DNA from: Dermacentor variabilis
Lineage: Eukaryota > Arthropoda > Arachnida > Ixodida > Ixodidae
Reading direction: 5' to 3'
DNA: 64,000 bases
Assembly: GCF_050947875.1 (NCBI RefSeq)
Contig: NC_134573.1
Coordinates: 46,572,115 to 46,636,114 of the forward strand
Shown: positions 11,108 to 24,790 of the stretch, piece by piece
Layout: each line of letters begins with the position of its first letter
Position numbering within the stretch: the first letter of the stretch is position 1
Program-made: the position numbers and the translations under genes
The notes under the pieces: model-generated
What the model was told of the DNA's origin: nothing
What the model saw: only the letters and a program-made list of their open reading frames with translations
The model's database searches: none

Positions 11108-12438
11108 CGCGCCATATTTGGACGATCGCCGCCTGTGTTCGCCATTATTGCTGTGCTTTGAGTGTAGCCTGTTGTTGAGGGCACAGGTTTGCCCAATAAT
11201 AAGTTTGTTTTGCAATACAGTTTTCCTGCACTGTGCTCTTCAACGTCACTAGGACGTGACATCTGGTGGTGGTGCCACTTCATTCATACACTGAACGACC
11301 CGAAAAGGCAGACGAGCCACAGGACACTCTACCACCCGCAAACGAATGGTGTTTCGGAGTGGCTGAACAAGATCTTCTCCGATATGTTAGCGATGTACGT
11401 CGACGTCGAGCACATGACTTCGTATGCCGTGCTTCCGTAAGTAGCCTTCGATTACAATACGGCAGTCCAAAAAACAACGCAGATCACGCCGTTCAAGCTC
11501 GTTTACAGCAGGAACCCGATGATGACTGCAGACGCCATGCTGCCACACGCCATCGACGAAGAAATGGTCGACGTCACCACTTATCTCGAGTGCGCCGAAG
11601 GAGCCCGGCAACTCGCCCACCGGCACGTCAAGAACCAGTAAAGGATTCACAACCTTTGACGACGCTGCGCGGAGTGCAAGCCCGGCGACCGTGCTTGAGT
11701 CTCGACTCCGATACGCCGACGAGAACTGAGCGCGGAAGTGTTAGGACGCTATTTGGAACTCTACAAGATCAGCCAACGTATTGGTGCACTGGACCATAAG
11801 GTCGTGCCGTACGGTATTTCGGGATCACAGCGGCTCAGCGCATGACCTGAAGTCGTCCGTGCACGTGGTGCGTCTTAAGCCTTTCCACATCCGCTGATGA
11901 ACTTGGGGACTTTCTTTCTTTGTTGCTTTGTTGCTGTGTTTCATTTATAATGCGTGGTTTCGTTTTCACTTTCGCGTTTGTAGCACCGGGATGATGCTTT
12001 CTATGGGAGAGTTATGGACACGTGTACTTCTTTATCTTCCTTCGTTGACCGCTTTTGCCCTTCTAACAAATGTTATCGCTCAGCGCAGGACGCGCCCTCA
12101 TGTGTCAGAAGTTTCTGGGATGTTATCGAGGATTTTATGCGCTGTCTCTTGTCACCGAACCTTCTGTAATCTGGCTGTATGCGAGACGCGTGTTGGGGAG
12201 TACTGCCTGAAAGACACGCGGGTACCATTGATTACTCTGGAACATTCGATGACGGAGGTAGAAAAGCCGGTGAACTTGCCCCACTGATCAGATTTTCGAC
12301 GATCGCCGTCTGCGTTCGGCGCCTTTGATGTGCTTTGAGTGTTGCTTGTTTTCTGGGCACAGGTTCGTCCAATAAAGTGTTAGTTTCGCCATTCACAGCT
12401 TTGCTACTGTGTTCTTGACCACCATTAACCACGTTACA
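11108..12438 (+). mobile_element. Internally deleted Ty3/gypsy-type LTR element
   Basis: A partial 5' LTR (11108-11261, ending ...CGTGACA) is followed at once by TCTGGTGGTGGTGCCAC, a primer-binding-type junction. An integrase C-terminal remnant comes next, then a 3' LTR (about 12012-12438, ending ...CGTTACA). The two LTR ends match over the GACGATCGCCG, TGTGCTTTGAGTGT and CAATAA regions, and a third copy lies at 45095-45525. Gag, protease and reverse transcriptase are deleted, so the element is dead. Confidence 0.75.
11280..11900 (+). pseudogene. Gypsy pol remnant: integrase C-terminus
   Basis: In frame, LYHPQTNGVSEWLNKIF and later VAFDYNTAVQKTTQITPFKL with LVYSRNP mark the integrase core end and the region just after it. 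The catalytic Glu region follows the YHPQTNG block in this family. Stops occur after SYAVLP, near the HRHVKNQ block and further on. The integrase would join element DNA to the genome; this copy cannot. Confidence 0.75.
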
Positions 12439-12886
12439 GTATATATGTATGTGTGCGTGCATATATAAGAAAGCAAAACAAACATGTATTTTTGATGTTC
12501 CGGCCGGGGTACTATGAGGGCCAGACCATGACCAAAATCCCGATATTCAGTTTTGTTTTTGCTTATTTTACCTCCGTCTGCGCTTCTTTCAAATTGAATA
12601 TCCAGGGGACTCCCTTTTAAACGAACTCAAAGGCACCATGAGAATTTGTTCCTCTTATCAGAAGAATAATTGCCGAGATGGCCAGGTGCATCCAAATATT
12701 TTACTTGAAAACGGTAAATGATGTACACTTAAAATGGGGGGGGGGGGAATGACATAACAAGCATTTGTTTAGCTGAATTTAACAAACTGTTTTCAGCTGG
12801 TACTCTTGCTGGTTTGATCAACAGCAAGGGGCTTGATAAAAAACTTGAGACCCTCGGTTCCCCTTCATCTATCGTGTGTGTGTGCG
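12439..12886. other. No gene seen
   Basis: AT-rich spacer with a nine-G run near 12739-12747. Nothing else is supported. Confidence 0.5.
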
Positions 12887-12966
12887 TGTATGTATGTATG
12901 TATGTATGTATGTATGTATGTATGTATGTATGTATGTATGTATGTATGTATGTATGTATGTATGTA
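12887..12966 (+). repeat. (TATG)n microsatellite
   Basis: About twenty uninterrupted TATG units, followed by a short TATATA run. Confidence 0.98.
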
Positions 12967-13019
12967 TATATATATAAACGAGAAAATAGGGGATTAACCG
13001 AGGGGAGCGATCTTTATAA

Positions 13020-13215
13020 GTCATTATAAGTAGCCAACAAACATTCACACCAAGGACAGCATAGAGGCAATTACTTGTGATTAATAAATGAAATAAAGAA
13101 ACAATAAATTAATGGAAATGAAAGTGGATGAAAAAACAACTTGCCGCGGGTGGGGAATGATACCACAACGATCAAGGTTGTGGGATCGTTCCACACACGC
13201 TATGCATGTGTGATT
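13020..13215 (-). repeat. SINE body fragment (minus)
   Basis: Read on minus, GGCAAGTTGTTTTTTCATCC leads into TTCCATTAATTTATTGTTTC, then a CAAGTAATTG block, TGTCCTTGGTGTG and GTTTGTTGGCTACTTATAATG. The element split across 55437-56540 has the same string of blocks and also keeps a tRNA-like head. The head is missing here. Confidence 0.6.
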
Positions 13216-13516
13216 TCATTGCTTGTTTAGGATTGTATTTTTGGAAGGTTGAAGTTAAATGAAGACACATTTCGTTGAGTTGCATAGCCTTTATTTTAGA
13301 TCATGCATAGCCGTTCATTACACGGACACAAATACACTTTCACGGACGGCTCTACACTTGCGCAGCATTGCCTTGTGATACCTGTGGTAGTTGGTCAGAA
13401 GCGTTACGCGCGTAATGCAAGGCAGATATATGCAGTTTGTCCCAACCATATTTTCTTTAAGAAAGAGGCTTTGATATTTTTTTCCAGGTGCTAAGACGAG
13501 CCCCGTGCTCACGCGC

Positions 13517-13545
13517 ACCTGCCGTCTCCGATAAGCAGGGAAGCT
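13517..13545 (+). repeat. 29-bp conserved block, copy 2
   Basis: Matches 5460-5488 (opposite strand) over 29 bases with one mismatch. The rest of 13216-13579 shows no gene that can be supported. Confidence 0.45.
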
Positions 13546-13579
13546 CGGTTAATCGCGACAGAGGTGATGTCTGTCATGT

Positions 13580-15330
<1,751 letters not shown>

Positions 15331-15613
15331 AGCCAATCCTAGTTTCCGAGTTCGTTGCTGGGACGCGGCCGCCGAGCCTCGTGGCCTCGTCCTAGCGAGC
15401 TTATCTTGCATTTAGCGAACCATTATCTGAAGATATTCATCTTCTGTGGGTATAGGGTCCTGCCGTGCTTCCGCGGCCCCAAGTTCAATCCACTGCATGG
15501 TGCTGGGGCCGTAGCCTGCCTTCGCGGTCACCACCATGGCTGGGGAGCCGCGGCGTTCGCCTCACCGTCCGCCTCGCTGGCGTTGGGCTTAGTTGGGCTC
15601 GGGCATGGCGTTA
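15331..15613. other. No gene seen
   Basis: GC-rich stretch that may be the 5' leader of LINE F. No motif supports a firm call. Confidence 0.35.
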
Positions 15614-16870
15614 GTTCAGTTCATTTATTTACTTATTTATTTCCTCAAAGGTCCCTTGTTGAGACATTACATGAGGGAGGGGGGCAGTGACAAAGAAAGA
15701 TACTACAAATTACAAAGGGATATTTTCGATGAGTCACTTGAATGTAAGTGGGTAGATGATAGTGGCAACTTCGGTTGGCAGGCCATTCGAGTCTCGGGTT
15801 GGGCGTAGGAAAAATTGTTGCTGAAAACTCATGGTATGGGCTTGCCAGGGATATACTTTGTTACAATGACTGGTGCGGGCAATGCGGTGTGCTCTTTTTA
15901 TGTACAGTTTGTCAAAAGGCGAAGAATGGAAAAATTTATGAAAAAGGTTAAGACGTGCTATTCTACAGCGTGAGGCTAGAGAGGGTAAGTTTATTTGGGC
16001 GTTTAGTGCTGAGATGCTTGAATTGGTACGAATAAGTTGACAGAATAAATCGTGCCGCACGGTTCTCAACCGACTCGAAGGCGTTAATAAGGTTATTGTG
16101 GTGGAGGTCAAAAATAGCATTAACATACTCCAGCTTGGACCACACTAAGGTTAGAAAAGCAAGTTGTTTAATAGAGGGAGGAGCGAGGAAAAGGTTACGG
16201 CGTAGATAACCTAGAGTACGATTAGCAGAATTTATTATGTGGTTAACATGACAGGTCCCAGTTAAGTCACGCGAGATATACACACCAATATATTTGAATG
16301 AATCAGTTGTTGCAATCTGCATGGTTTTGATGTGATAATTAGGCATATCGTAATTACGATGACGATGACTAGACATTAACATGGTTTTAGCTACATTTAA
16401 TGACATGAGTCCAGTGTTACACCAGTTTTGTATGCGCAATAGGTCATTTTGTAACTCGATATGGCCGGTGGGATTAGTAACTGCTTTGTAAACCACACAA
16501 TCATCTGCGAAGAGTCGGATATGCGAAGAAATATTGCAAGGAAGGTCATTGATGTATATTAAAGAAAGGAGGGAACCAAGTACGATATCTCGAGGTACGC
16601 CTGAAAGCACGGGTGTTAGGGATGAACAGTGTGAGTTAGCTTATACGAACTGCTAACTGATAGTTAAAAACCCTAGAATCACGCTTAGAACACCAGGATG
16701 AATGATAAGACGGGATAAATTTATTGAGAGACGACCATGAGGGACTTTATCGAGTGCTTTTTCAAGATCAGGAAATATTGTGTCATTCGGGATGTTACGA
16801 TCTAGATTTAAATGTAAGTCGTGCAAGAAAAGAGCAAGTTGGATGTCGCAGTCGTAAAAAAAAAGACCCA
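15614..16870 (-). pseudogene. LINE G: 5'-truncated reverse transcriptase (CR1/jockey-type, no RNase H)
   Basis: Minus-strand blocks in order: DCDIQLALFLHDLHLNLDRN and DLEKALDKVPHGRLS (motif A), then LSGVPRDIVLGSLLSLIYIN, the catalytic LFADDCVVYKA, WCNTGLMSLNVAKT, SFKYIGVYISRDLT and the thumb region SIKQLAFLTLVWSKLEYVNA. A frameshift near 16050-16120 leads to the C-terminal LPSLASRCRIARLNLFHKFF block. FADD replaces YADD, as is usual for this group. The 3' end carries an ATTTATTTACTTATTTATTT tract at 15619-15640. The copy is truncated at about 16870, where LINE H begins. Confidence 0.85.
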
Positions 16871-16879
16871 CCTTGACAA

Positions 16880-17995
16880 ATAGCGTATCCAGAGGTTCGT
16901 GGTGACTTCACAAAGACGCTGAGACCGGTTTTGGGTGGATGTCGTACGGATTTCCGCGACACCTATCAAATTTGGAAGGAGCCGACGTAGCATGCGTTCG
17001 AACGCCACGCCGAGCGAACCGCGGTCCCAGCTTCCGAGGGACTTCTCCCACTTGCCCGAGGTATAGTCGAAAAGTGCGTTTCGGCACCCGCAGAGCATGT
17101 GTGCGAGTGTCGCCATGTCTCTGCATGAGGGGCACGTGTCACTGGGTTACGCGTCGGGATAGAAAACGTGTAATTGGGCGGAGTTTGGATACATGTGTGT
17201 CTGTAGTAAGCGTAGTGTTAGCGCCTGTGGCCTGTTAAGTTTGGGGTGTGGTGGCGGAAGGATGCGGCGCCCCAGGTAGACGTGAGCTGTAATTTCGCTG
17301 TACGTAATGAGCGCGTTCCGGCTGTCCTCTAGCTCAGTGACGCGGTTGCCCGGGGACGGTGCGGTCGGTAAGCGCACGCGCTGCGTCGTGGGATATCTCG
17401 TTGAGGTTGGACGAGGCGCCCGGCACGTACTCGACCGAGATGGGCGGGCAACCAGATGTGTTAACAGTGTGGTGCTTGGGGGTGCTCAGATCCGTGCTAC
17501 GGAGGATGCGTAACGCCTGTTCGGAGACGATGACACAATCTAAGGCTTTCATGGACGGTCTGGAGTCGCTGTAAATCACTTCCCGTTAGCCGTCGAGATC
17601 GGCCGAAGCTATGGCTGCTTGCTGCCTCACCTCGAGGTCTCGGTTGAGGATCGTGGCGGAGCTGAAAGTCCGCTTCGTGGATGTGACCGTGACCGCGGCG
17701 AAGGCTCGGTTTTTTCGGTAGCTGGCGGCGTCCACGAACGTGGCGTCGTCCGCTTTCATGTATGCGCGCTGGAGAAGGGCAGGCGCCCGGGCAAGGCGCC
17801 TGCCTCTGTTGTGCTGAGGATGTACGTTTCCCGGAATAGGAGCCATCTTGATGAAGTCTAGGATGTCGCGTGGAATCGGTGTCAACTTCGGTGGATCTCT
17901 GGACGTCGAGGAGGAGAAGCCGAGCTCACGCAAAATGTGGCGGCCCACCTTGGTGGTCGTGAGTCGGATCACCTGCGCTCGCTCCTAAGCCTCGG
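16880..17995 (-). pseudogene. LINE H: RNase H and zinc tail fragment
   Basis: Minus strand: a PIPGNVHPQHNRGRRLARA linker, then the RNase H start DATFVDAASY (Asp), an EVRQQAAIA helix, IYSDSRPSMKAL (Asp) and a degenerate distal part. It ends with the zinc motif DTCPSCRDMATLAHMLCGC near 17060-17130. Stops after ASADLDG and elsewhere break it. The reverse transcriptase is absent. LINE G sits directly on its 3' side. Confidence 0.75.
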
Positions 17996-18721
17996 CGATC
18001 TCTTCTGGCGTGTCAAAAAAATACATTAACTGGCACAACTCGCGCATCTCGGTACCCTGAATAGTAGCGGATGAAGTAACCGGCAATAAACTACAGCAAG
18101 CACGAACTATCGTACACTCTTCCAATGCTACTCAACAAAATGCTGGCAACAAGCACAAGAGCAGCAGACACCACAGTTCAGAACTTATGTGACGTTTTCT
18201 CAGTGTCGTTAAAGTAGTATATCTGTGTTAAACTTTATTGAGTTGTAAGGTAATTACAGATTTTGTTGTCAGTCTTTTGACCCATCTATTGAGGGGTGAT
18301 CATAATGAAAGCTTTGTATATGTTAGTCTTAACTAACGCTGAAACGTATAGTGTTTTCTGCTTTGTAGCGTGGTTAGTCGAAGGCATGTCAAACAAAAAA
18401 AAGGTAAGCGGCTTCCTTTGGCTTGTCGATTTTCTATTGCTACGCAAATTTTATTTTTCATAAATTTTGCTTTGATTTGAAGTGCGTTCCAACCATATCG
18501 AAAAAAGTTCAGCAGACTACTCTCACGATGACTTTCGAAGGTAATGCGATTAGCATTCGAGCAATGTAGTGACAACGTATTCCTGAGTCACGCTTGTTTA
18601 CCATCCGCCGTAGTCATTCTGAGGCTTCCGTTGCTTAAGCCACATGTGACATTCTGGCACCATTCCACTTCGCTATCGCACGCAGTTGCTGAAGTCGCTC
18701 ATAAGCATGGTGGAGAGACCA
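17996..18721. other. No gene seen
   Basis: AT-rich spacer with short ORFs only. Confidence 0.5.
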
Positions 18722-19705
18722 GGGGCGCTATAACGTAAAACTATTCCAAACTTTTCTATTCCAATTCTGCTATCAGCCCTCCACGATTGGTCAAAAACTT
18801 TTTTCGACCACTCCCACATCACCTGTCTGTTACGCGACGTCGCGAAAACCCCATGCCTCCCCATCTGATATGATGTGTACACACTGATTATGCATGATTT
18901 GACAGAAAAAATAAAAACATTTATTTCTGATTCGACCCCTTTTCGCCATTAGCCCTCGGCTATTGGTAAAAAGTTTTCGGGCTGCACCCACTTCACCTGC
19001 CTGTCACACGACGTCACAGAACCACACAAACTCACCGCGTCAAAGTGACGTGTACGCGATAAAGATGCATTAATATGCCGAACAAAACTGAATTTTTTTG
19101 GAATAGCCGCAGGCTGCCCCGTTCCGAAAGGAATAAAAGATGTCTGCCGCCGATCGCTGAGACGCTGGCTACTCGCACCTGCCGGAGAGCATGGGTGTAT
19201 TTGCGTATAATAAACCATCTTGCGTGACCGTGTAACGTTTTCAAGCACTTTCGGCACGTTTACTACCTCATTCTGCCAACTCTTCTTTGCTGAGGGTCAG
19301 TTTCAGCGTCATTCTTAAGCTTCCGTTGCATGCCGCCGCGATTTTCGACCAGCCACCACAAGCTAAGTAAGGTAAAGCCGACCAATCGCAGACGTCAGCA
19401 CCACCTTCTTCATCCGGTTATCGATTTTCAGTGCACTGGCTCTGCCCCAGTGAATCCCTCTCCACTTTAGTGTTCTCCTCGCCTCTTGTCAGCCAATTAG
19501 ATATGACAAGCCGCTCAGTGTAGGCAATGCTATTCGTTTTTCAAGCAAACAAAAGTGACCTCCTATGAACGAGGAGAGCGTTTGATTGGTCTGTTCAGAG
19601 AACGCTGCGGGTGACCGCCCGGTGCTTGCGTCGGTGGTTACGCACATTTGACGTCAGGAAATTGGAATAGAAAAATATTGGAATAGTTTTACGTTATAGG
19701 GCCCC
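18722..19705. mobile_element. Non-autonomous DNA transposon (MITE-like) with terminal inverted repeats
   Basis: The left end starts GGGGCGCTATAACGTAAAAC, then CTATTCCAAAC and TTTTCTATTCCAAT. The right end (19661-19705) is the inverse with GGGGCCCTATAACGTAAAAC and a few changes. The terminal repeats are about 45 bp. The 984-bp interior has no transposase ORF, but holds two related internal segments, each with a TTGGT(C/A)AAAAA and an ACGACGT-type block (18790-18850 and 18960-19030). No clear target-site duplication was found. A truncated inverted copy lies at 10540-11075. Confidence 0.75.
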
Positions 19706-21255
19706 AGGACTGTGATGCCGACGCAGTGACCACGATGGAATGACACAGCAGTGACGTCGATGGAAAGGCATAGATGGTTTGACGACGATGGCATGACGAC
19801 AATGTGGTGAAGATTTATAAATCATGATGATAATAAAGTGGGGAAAGCGTGAAGAAGACGACGTGAGGACATTCGGACGACAACGTGTGTATGGCGACCA
19901 TGCGGTGACGACAACGGTATGCCATCAACCGGATGAGGAAGCCACGATGACGGCGATGGCACGACCATGACAGCATGATGATGATCTTACAATGGATGTA
20001 CGATAGCGACTGTCTGGAGACGCAATGACGATGATGGCATGGCAAAGATGGAATACCCTCGAGTATATGACGCCAGCTATAATAGAATAGGAGAACCAAA
20101 AGGAGGATGACAACGACGGCATGAAGGCAATCGGATGAATTTATTGAAGTAATGACGATGGCAAAACGACAGCGAGACGAATACGGAATGGCGACAACGG
20201 TATGACGAAGATATGAAGACAGCTGTGAGATGACAATGGTGAACGACGGCAGCATGAGGATAGTGGGACGTGAAAGTAAGGTAAACGGCGTTGGAACGAG
20301 CGCGATGGCGTCACAATGACGGTATGATGACGCATGCATGACAGCGACGGAATGATGACGATGACGTAACAGTATGAGGGCAATGAGATGACGACTAGTA
20401 TAACGATGACAACGGCGTGTAGTCTGCTAAATCACGAAGCCTGTATGACGACGAAGGCATGGCGACGATGGCATGACGAAAATGGGGCGACGATTCAGCT
20501 GGAATGCTGACTCTGACACAACCGCGACATCATAACGAGGACGATCAGACAGCGGATGCACAATAGCGACTGTCTGACGATGACGGCACGAGAACGGTGG
20601 CGTAATCCCGACTGAATGACAACAGGATGCTTACAATATTATGACGAAGGGTGATAGACACGGAACCTCGACGGAATGCCGACAATGAGCTGACGGTACT
20701 GAATATGGATGGTAAAATAACATCATGACGACGATGGATGACGACAACCGTACGATGACGACTGTGCGGCAAGGAAGGCATGACAACGATGGCATGAAAA
20801 CCGTCGGATGAACAAGTCAGAATGACAAAATGGAACGTCCACGACGGTATCACGACGACAGCATGACGACCCATACATCACGATGACTGTATGAAGACGA
20901 GATAATGACGACGATGCCTAGATAACAGCATAAGGGCAATGGCATGGGGATGAGCTTACGACGACAATGACGCGACAACGAATGTGGGGCGAAGCCTGCA
21001 TAACAACGACGGCGTGATGGTGACGGTACGATGAGAGTCGGATGACGAAGCTGGAGTGACGACGATGAAATGACCAGAACGGCGTCACGACAACAGTTTG
21101 ACAACAAATGAGTGACAACTCTATAAGGACGATAAAGTGACGAGGACGGTGTCACGAGAGGCGGTTGACAAAACTGAAATGGCGACGATTCAACAATCAC
21201 GACGACATCACTACCACGAGAACATATAGGGTGACCTAAGTTGGTAGACAAGTTT
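19706..21255. repeat. Degenerate GATGACGACGATGGCATGA-type minisatellite
   Basis: For about 1.55 kb the plus strand is built from short variants of GACGACGATGGCATGACGAC, AATGACGACGATG and CGGTATGACGAC, with irregular spacing of roughly 20-35 bases. This bias makes all minus-frame ORFs here rich in His, Arg, Val, Ile and Ser. Those ORFs are by-products, not genes. Confidence 0.85.
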
Positions 21256-21720
21256 AGTCGCTGGATCGGCGTGAGATGTTCCAAATGGTTGAAGTAGGCA
21301 AAATCGCATTAATACCGCTATGCCCTATATCTAATAATCGCATATGAAAGCTTCCGCATGAAAACCAATATGTTTCCATGTATCGTATGTAGGCAGAGTC
21401 CCGCATGATGCCATTAGAACACAACGACGTCTCGTTTAAATACGTATACCTTCTGTATGATTATATTAATGTAGCCCTATAAACAACCATGATCTGCGTA
21501 TGCAATAATACCATATGATTTCAGCGAGGTCCATATAGATTACGTACTTCCCATATATCATATCAAGCAATTATTATAGATGATATGAGCGTAGCCTTAT
21601 AAGGAAATAAAAAAAAGCTCCGTATTCAATAATCTCATATGGACACATGGGACCTCCATTTGGTCACATAATATTATTGCATGTGCAGCTTCTCAGTTTT
21701 TTCTATAAGGCTATTGCTAC
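21256..21720. repeat. AT-rich degenerate repeats around TAATAAT..CATATG
   Basis: Related blocks recur: AATAAT(C/A)(G/C/T)CATATG at about 21328, 21502 and 21632, and GTAGCC(C/T)TATAA at about 21470 and 21590. Spacing is 130-175 bases. The unit is too degraded to define well. Confidence 0.4.
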
Positions 21721-21984
21721 GCTAAGGACTGTGATTAGGGTATTGTTCAACCTACAGTGTCAACGTTCTCGAAAGTCTTCACGCAATGGACATTCGTGGA
21801 CACCCGCGGTCGGATCGTCATGAAGTGCATACAGAACCTATTGCAGCAATGCTGAAGATTCACGACAATAAAGCAGTTGTCGCTGACCAGAGAGGACTTC
21901 ATTGCGGGGGTGTCGTTGTGCAGGAAAAATGACGATATTCCATGTCTAAACACCTTAAGAACGAAATAGGTCTTGCCTTTCGAG

Positions 21985-24790
21985 TACATAATCATTGTTA
22001 TCATCATCATCAGCCTATTTGATGTCCACTGCCGGACGAAGGCCTCTCCATGCGATCTCCAATTAACCCGTTCTTGCGCCGACCGATTACAACTAGCGCC
22101 AGTGAATTTCCTAATTTCAACGTCCCACCTAGCCTTCTGCCGTCCTCGACTGCGCTTCCCTACTCTTGGTACCCATTCTACAACCCTAATAGTCCTCAGG
22201 TTATCTAACCTACGCATTACATGACCTGTCCAGATCCATCTTTTTTCTCTTAATGTCAATTAGATTATCGGCTATACCAGTTTGTTCGCTAATCCAAACC
22301 GCCCTCTTTATGTTTCTTAACGTTATGCCTAGCATTCCTCGTTCTATCAGTCTTTGCGCACTCCTTAGCTTGTTCTCAGGCTTCTATGTCAGTCTCCAAG
22401 CTTCTTACCCATATGTCAGCGCCGGTAAAATGCACTGGTTCTACACCTTCCTTTTCAAGGATAATGGTAAGCTTTCAGTGAGCAGCTGACAATGTCTGCC
22501 GCATGCGCTTCAGCCCATTTATATTCTTCTGTGAATTTCCTTGTCGTGATCAGGGTTCCCTGGGAGTAATTGACCTAAGTAAACATACTTCTTCACAGAC
22601 TGTAGAGGCTGACTGTCGATCCTGAACTATCGTTTCCTTGCCCGGCTATTGATCATTATCTTTGTCTTCTGAATATTCATCTTCAACCCAACTCTTAGAC
22701 TCCGTCTGTTTAGGCCCTCACTAATTTGTTGTAACTCGTCTCCAGTCAGGACTCAACAGGACAACGTAATCTGCAAACCGAAGGTTGCTGAGGTATTCGC
22801 CGTTGATCCTACCTCCTAAGTCTTCCCATTTTATTAGGTTTAATAGTTTTAATAGTTTTAATAGCTTGAATAGCGAGCACACAGTGATTATCATTGGAGA
22901 AATTGTGTCTCCTTGTCTCACCTCTTTCTTTGTAAGTATATTTCTACTTGTGTATAATTAAGGTAGCTCTGAAACCTTTCTGGCTATATTGGAAGACGTT
23001 AACGTAAGCGGCCTGCACTCCTTGATTACGTAATGTCTTTATGACTGCTGGTATTTCTACTGAATCAAATGACTTTTGTAATCCATGAAAGCCATATAGA
23101 GAGGCTGATTGTACTCTGCGGATTTCTCGACTACCTGACTAATGAGGTGGATGTGAGCCATTGTCGAGTACGCTTCCGGAAGCCAGCATGTTCCCTTGGT
23201 TGACTAAAGTCTAATGTTGCCCTTATTGTATTGGAAATTCTCTGGGTGAATATTTTACATAATACTGGGAGTAAGCAAATGGGCCTATAATTTTTCAATT
23301 CTTTAACGTCTCCCTTTTTGTGGATTAATGGAATATTTGCATTCTTCCAGTTCTCTAGGACCCTTGAAATCGATAGAGGCTTCGTATAGAGAGCCATCAG
23401 TTTTTGAAGCGTGACGTCTCCTCAATCTTTGATTAAATTGACTGTTATTCCATCTTCTTCTGCCGCATTTCCCCGTTTTATGTTTTGCAAGGCCCTTCTA
23501 ACCTCATCGCTAGTTATAGAAGGAGTATCTGCAACCTGTTCATTACTGCTTCGAATAGAGCTATCGTGGCTCCTCTGGGTACTGCACAGGTCCCAGAGGA
23601 GCCACAGGTCACTGCGTCAGGTCAGGGTAGAATTCTTCCGCTGCTTTTACTATACCTTCGAGATTGCTGATGATGTTACCCTACTTATATTTAAGTGCAT
23701 GTATCTTGGTTTGTCCTATGCCAAGTTTCCTTCCAACTGGCTTCATGCTGCGTCCATTTTTTACTGGTTCCTCAGTCTTTCTCATGTTATAATTTTGAAT
23801 ATCCCCTATTTTCGCATTCTCGAACACTTTCGATAGTTACGCGAATTCTATCTTATCTCTTGAGTTGAACACTTCCATCCTTCGTCGCTTCTTTATTAGG
23901 TCCTTTGTTACTTGGGAGAGCTTGCCAACTGGTTACCTTGCTGCCTTACATCCCACTTCAATTGCTGCCTCTGAAGCCAGCCAAGTTACAGTTTCCTTCA
24001 TAACCTCTATGTCATTTTCATCTCTCAGTTCTAAGGCTGCATATTTGTTTACAAATATCAGCGTGAATTGGTGTGCTTTTACCCTTACTGCGTCTAGGTT
24101 GGCGTGTTTCTTCCTGACTAATTTTGGTCTTCCTCTCTTCAAATTGAGGCGAATCTTAGACCTCGCCAAGCTATGATAACTGCCCTTTAATCTAGCTAAC
24201 ACTTCTGCATCCTACAATATGCTGGGATCGGCAGAAAGCATGAAATCTACTTCATTTCTTGTTTGACCATTAGGACTTGTTCGGCAAGTCCACTTTCTGT
24301 TGCTACGCTTCCCGAAGAAGGTGTTCATTATTTGCAGCTTATTGCTTTCCGCGAATTCCACCAGCATCTCTCTTCTATCGTTTCTTTAGAATCGACGCCA
24401 TAATTGTTAATAGCTTGCTCACCAGTCTGCTTTTTCCTCACTTTTGCATTGAAGTCACCCATTGCTATAGTATACCCAGTTTGCACTTTTCTCATCGCTA
24501 ATTCAACATATTAATAAAACTGCATGGTCTACTTCATCATTATGACTGAATATTGAAACGTAGGCTTGTACTACCTTTAATCTCTTCCTCTTCTTAAGTT
24601 TGATTACGACTACTCCTACCCTCTCATTATTGCTGTAGAATTCATTAATGTTGCCCGCTGAGTGTTTAAGGATTAGGAATCGTACCCGGTATTGTTGCTT
24701 ATCTGGGAGACTCTATAGCGAAGGACATGGCCGTTAGTTAGCACTGTATAAGCCTAGCCAGTTCTTATCTCACTAAGGCCAATATTACTA
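21985..24790 (-). pseudogene. LINE I: decayed RTE-type LINE
   Basis: Minus-strand blocks in order: an endonuclease remnant (about 24200-24790), a linker with RLNLKRGRPKLVRKKHANLD (24080-24160), then FENWKNA-like and IPLIHKKGDVKELKNYRPIC (about 23280-23350). Next come VRQGDTISP (about 22910) and LRFADYVVLLS (about 22775, Asp lost from the FADD core). The C-terminal block is RWIWTGHVMRRLDNLRTIRV with GRQKARWDVEIRKFTG (22140-22250). The 3' end at 21985-22010 has the ATGATGATGAT-type tail usual for this family. Many stops and frame changes show an old copy. A 22835-22867 stretch repeats TTTTAATAG three times. Confidence 0.8.

Noticed and set aside
13303..13494. YTFTDGS as an RNase H start
   Set aside because: No other RNase H motif follows and the frame ends soon; likely chance.
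19815..21284. Several minus ORFs of 65-174 codons
   Set aside because: They arise from the GATGACGACG repeat bias, and the peptides are repetitive.
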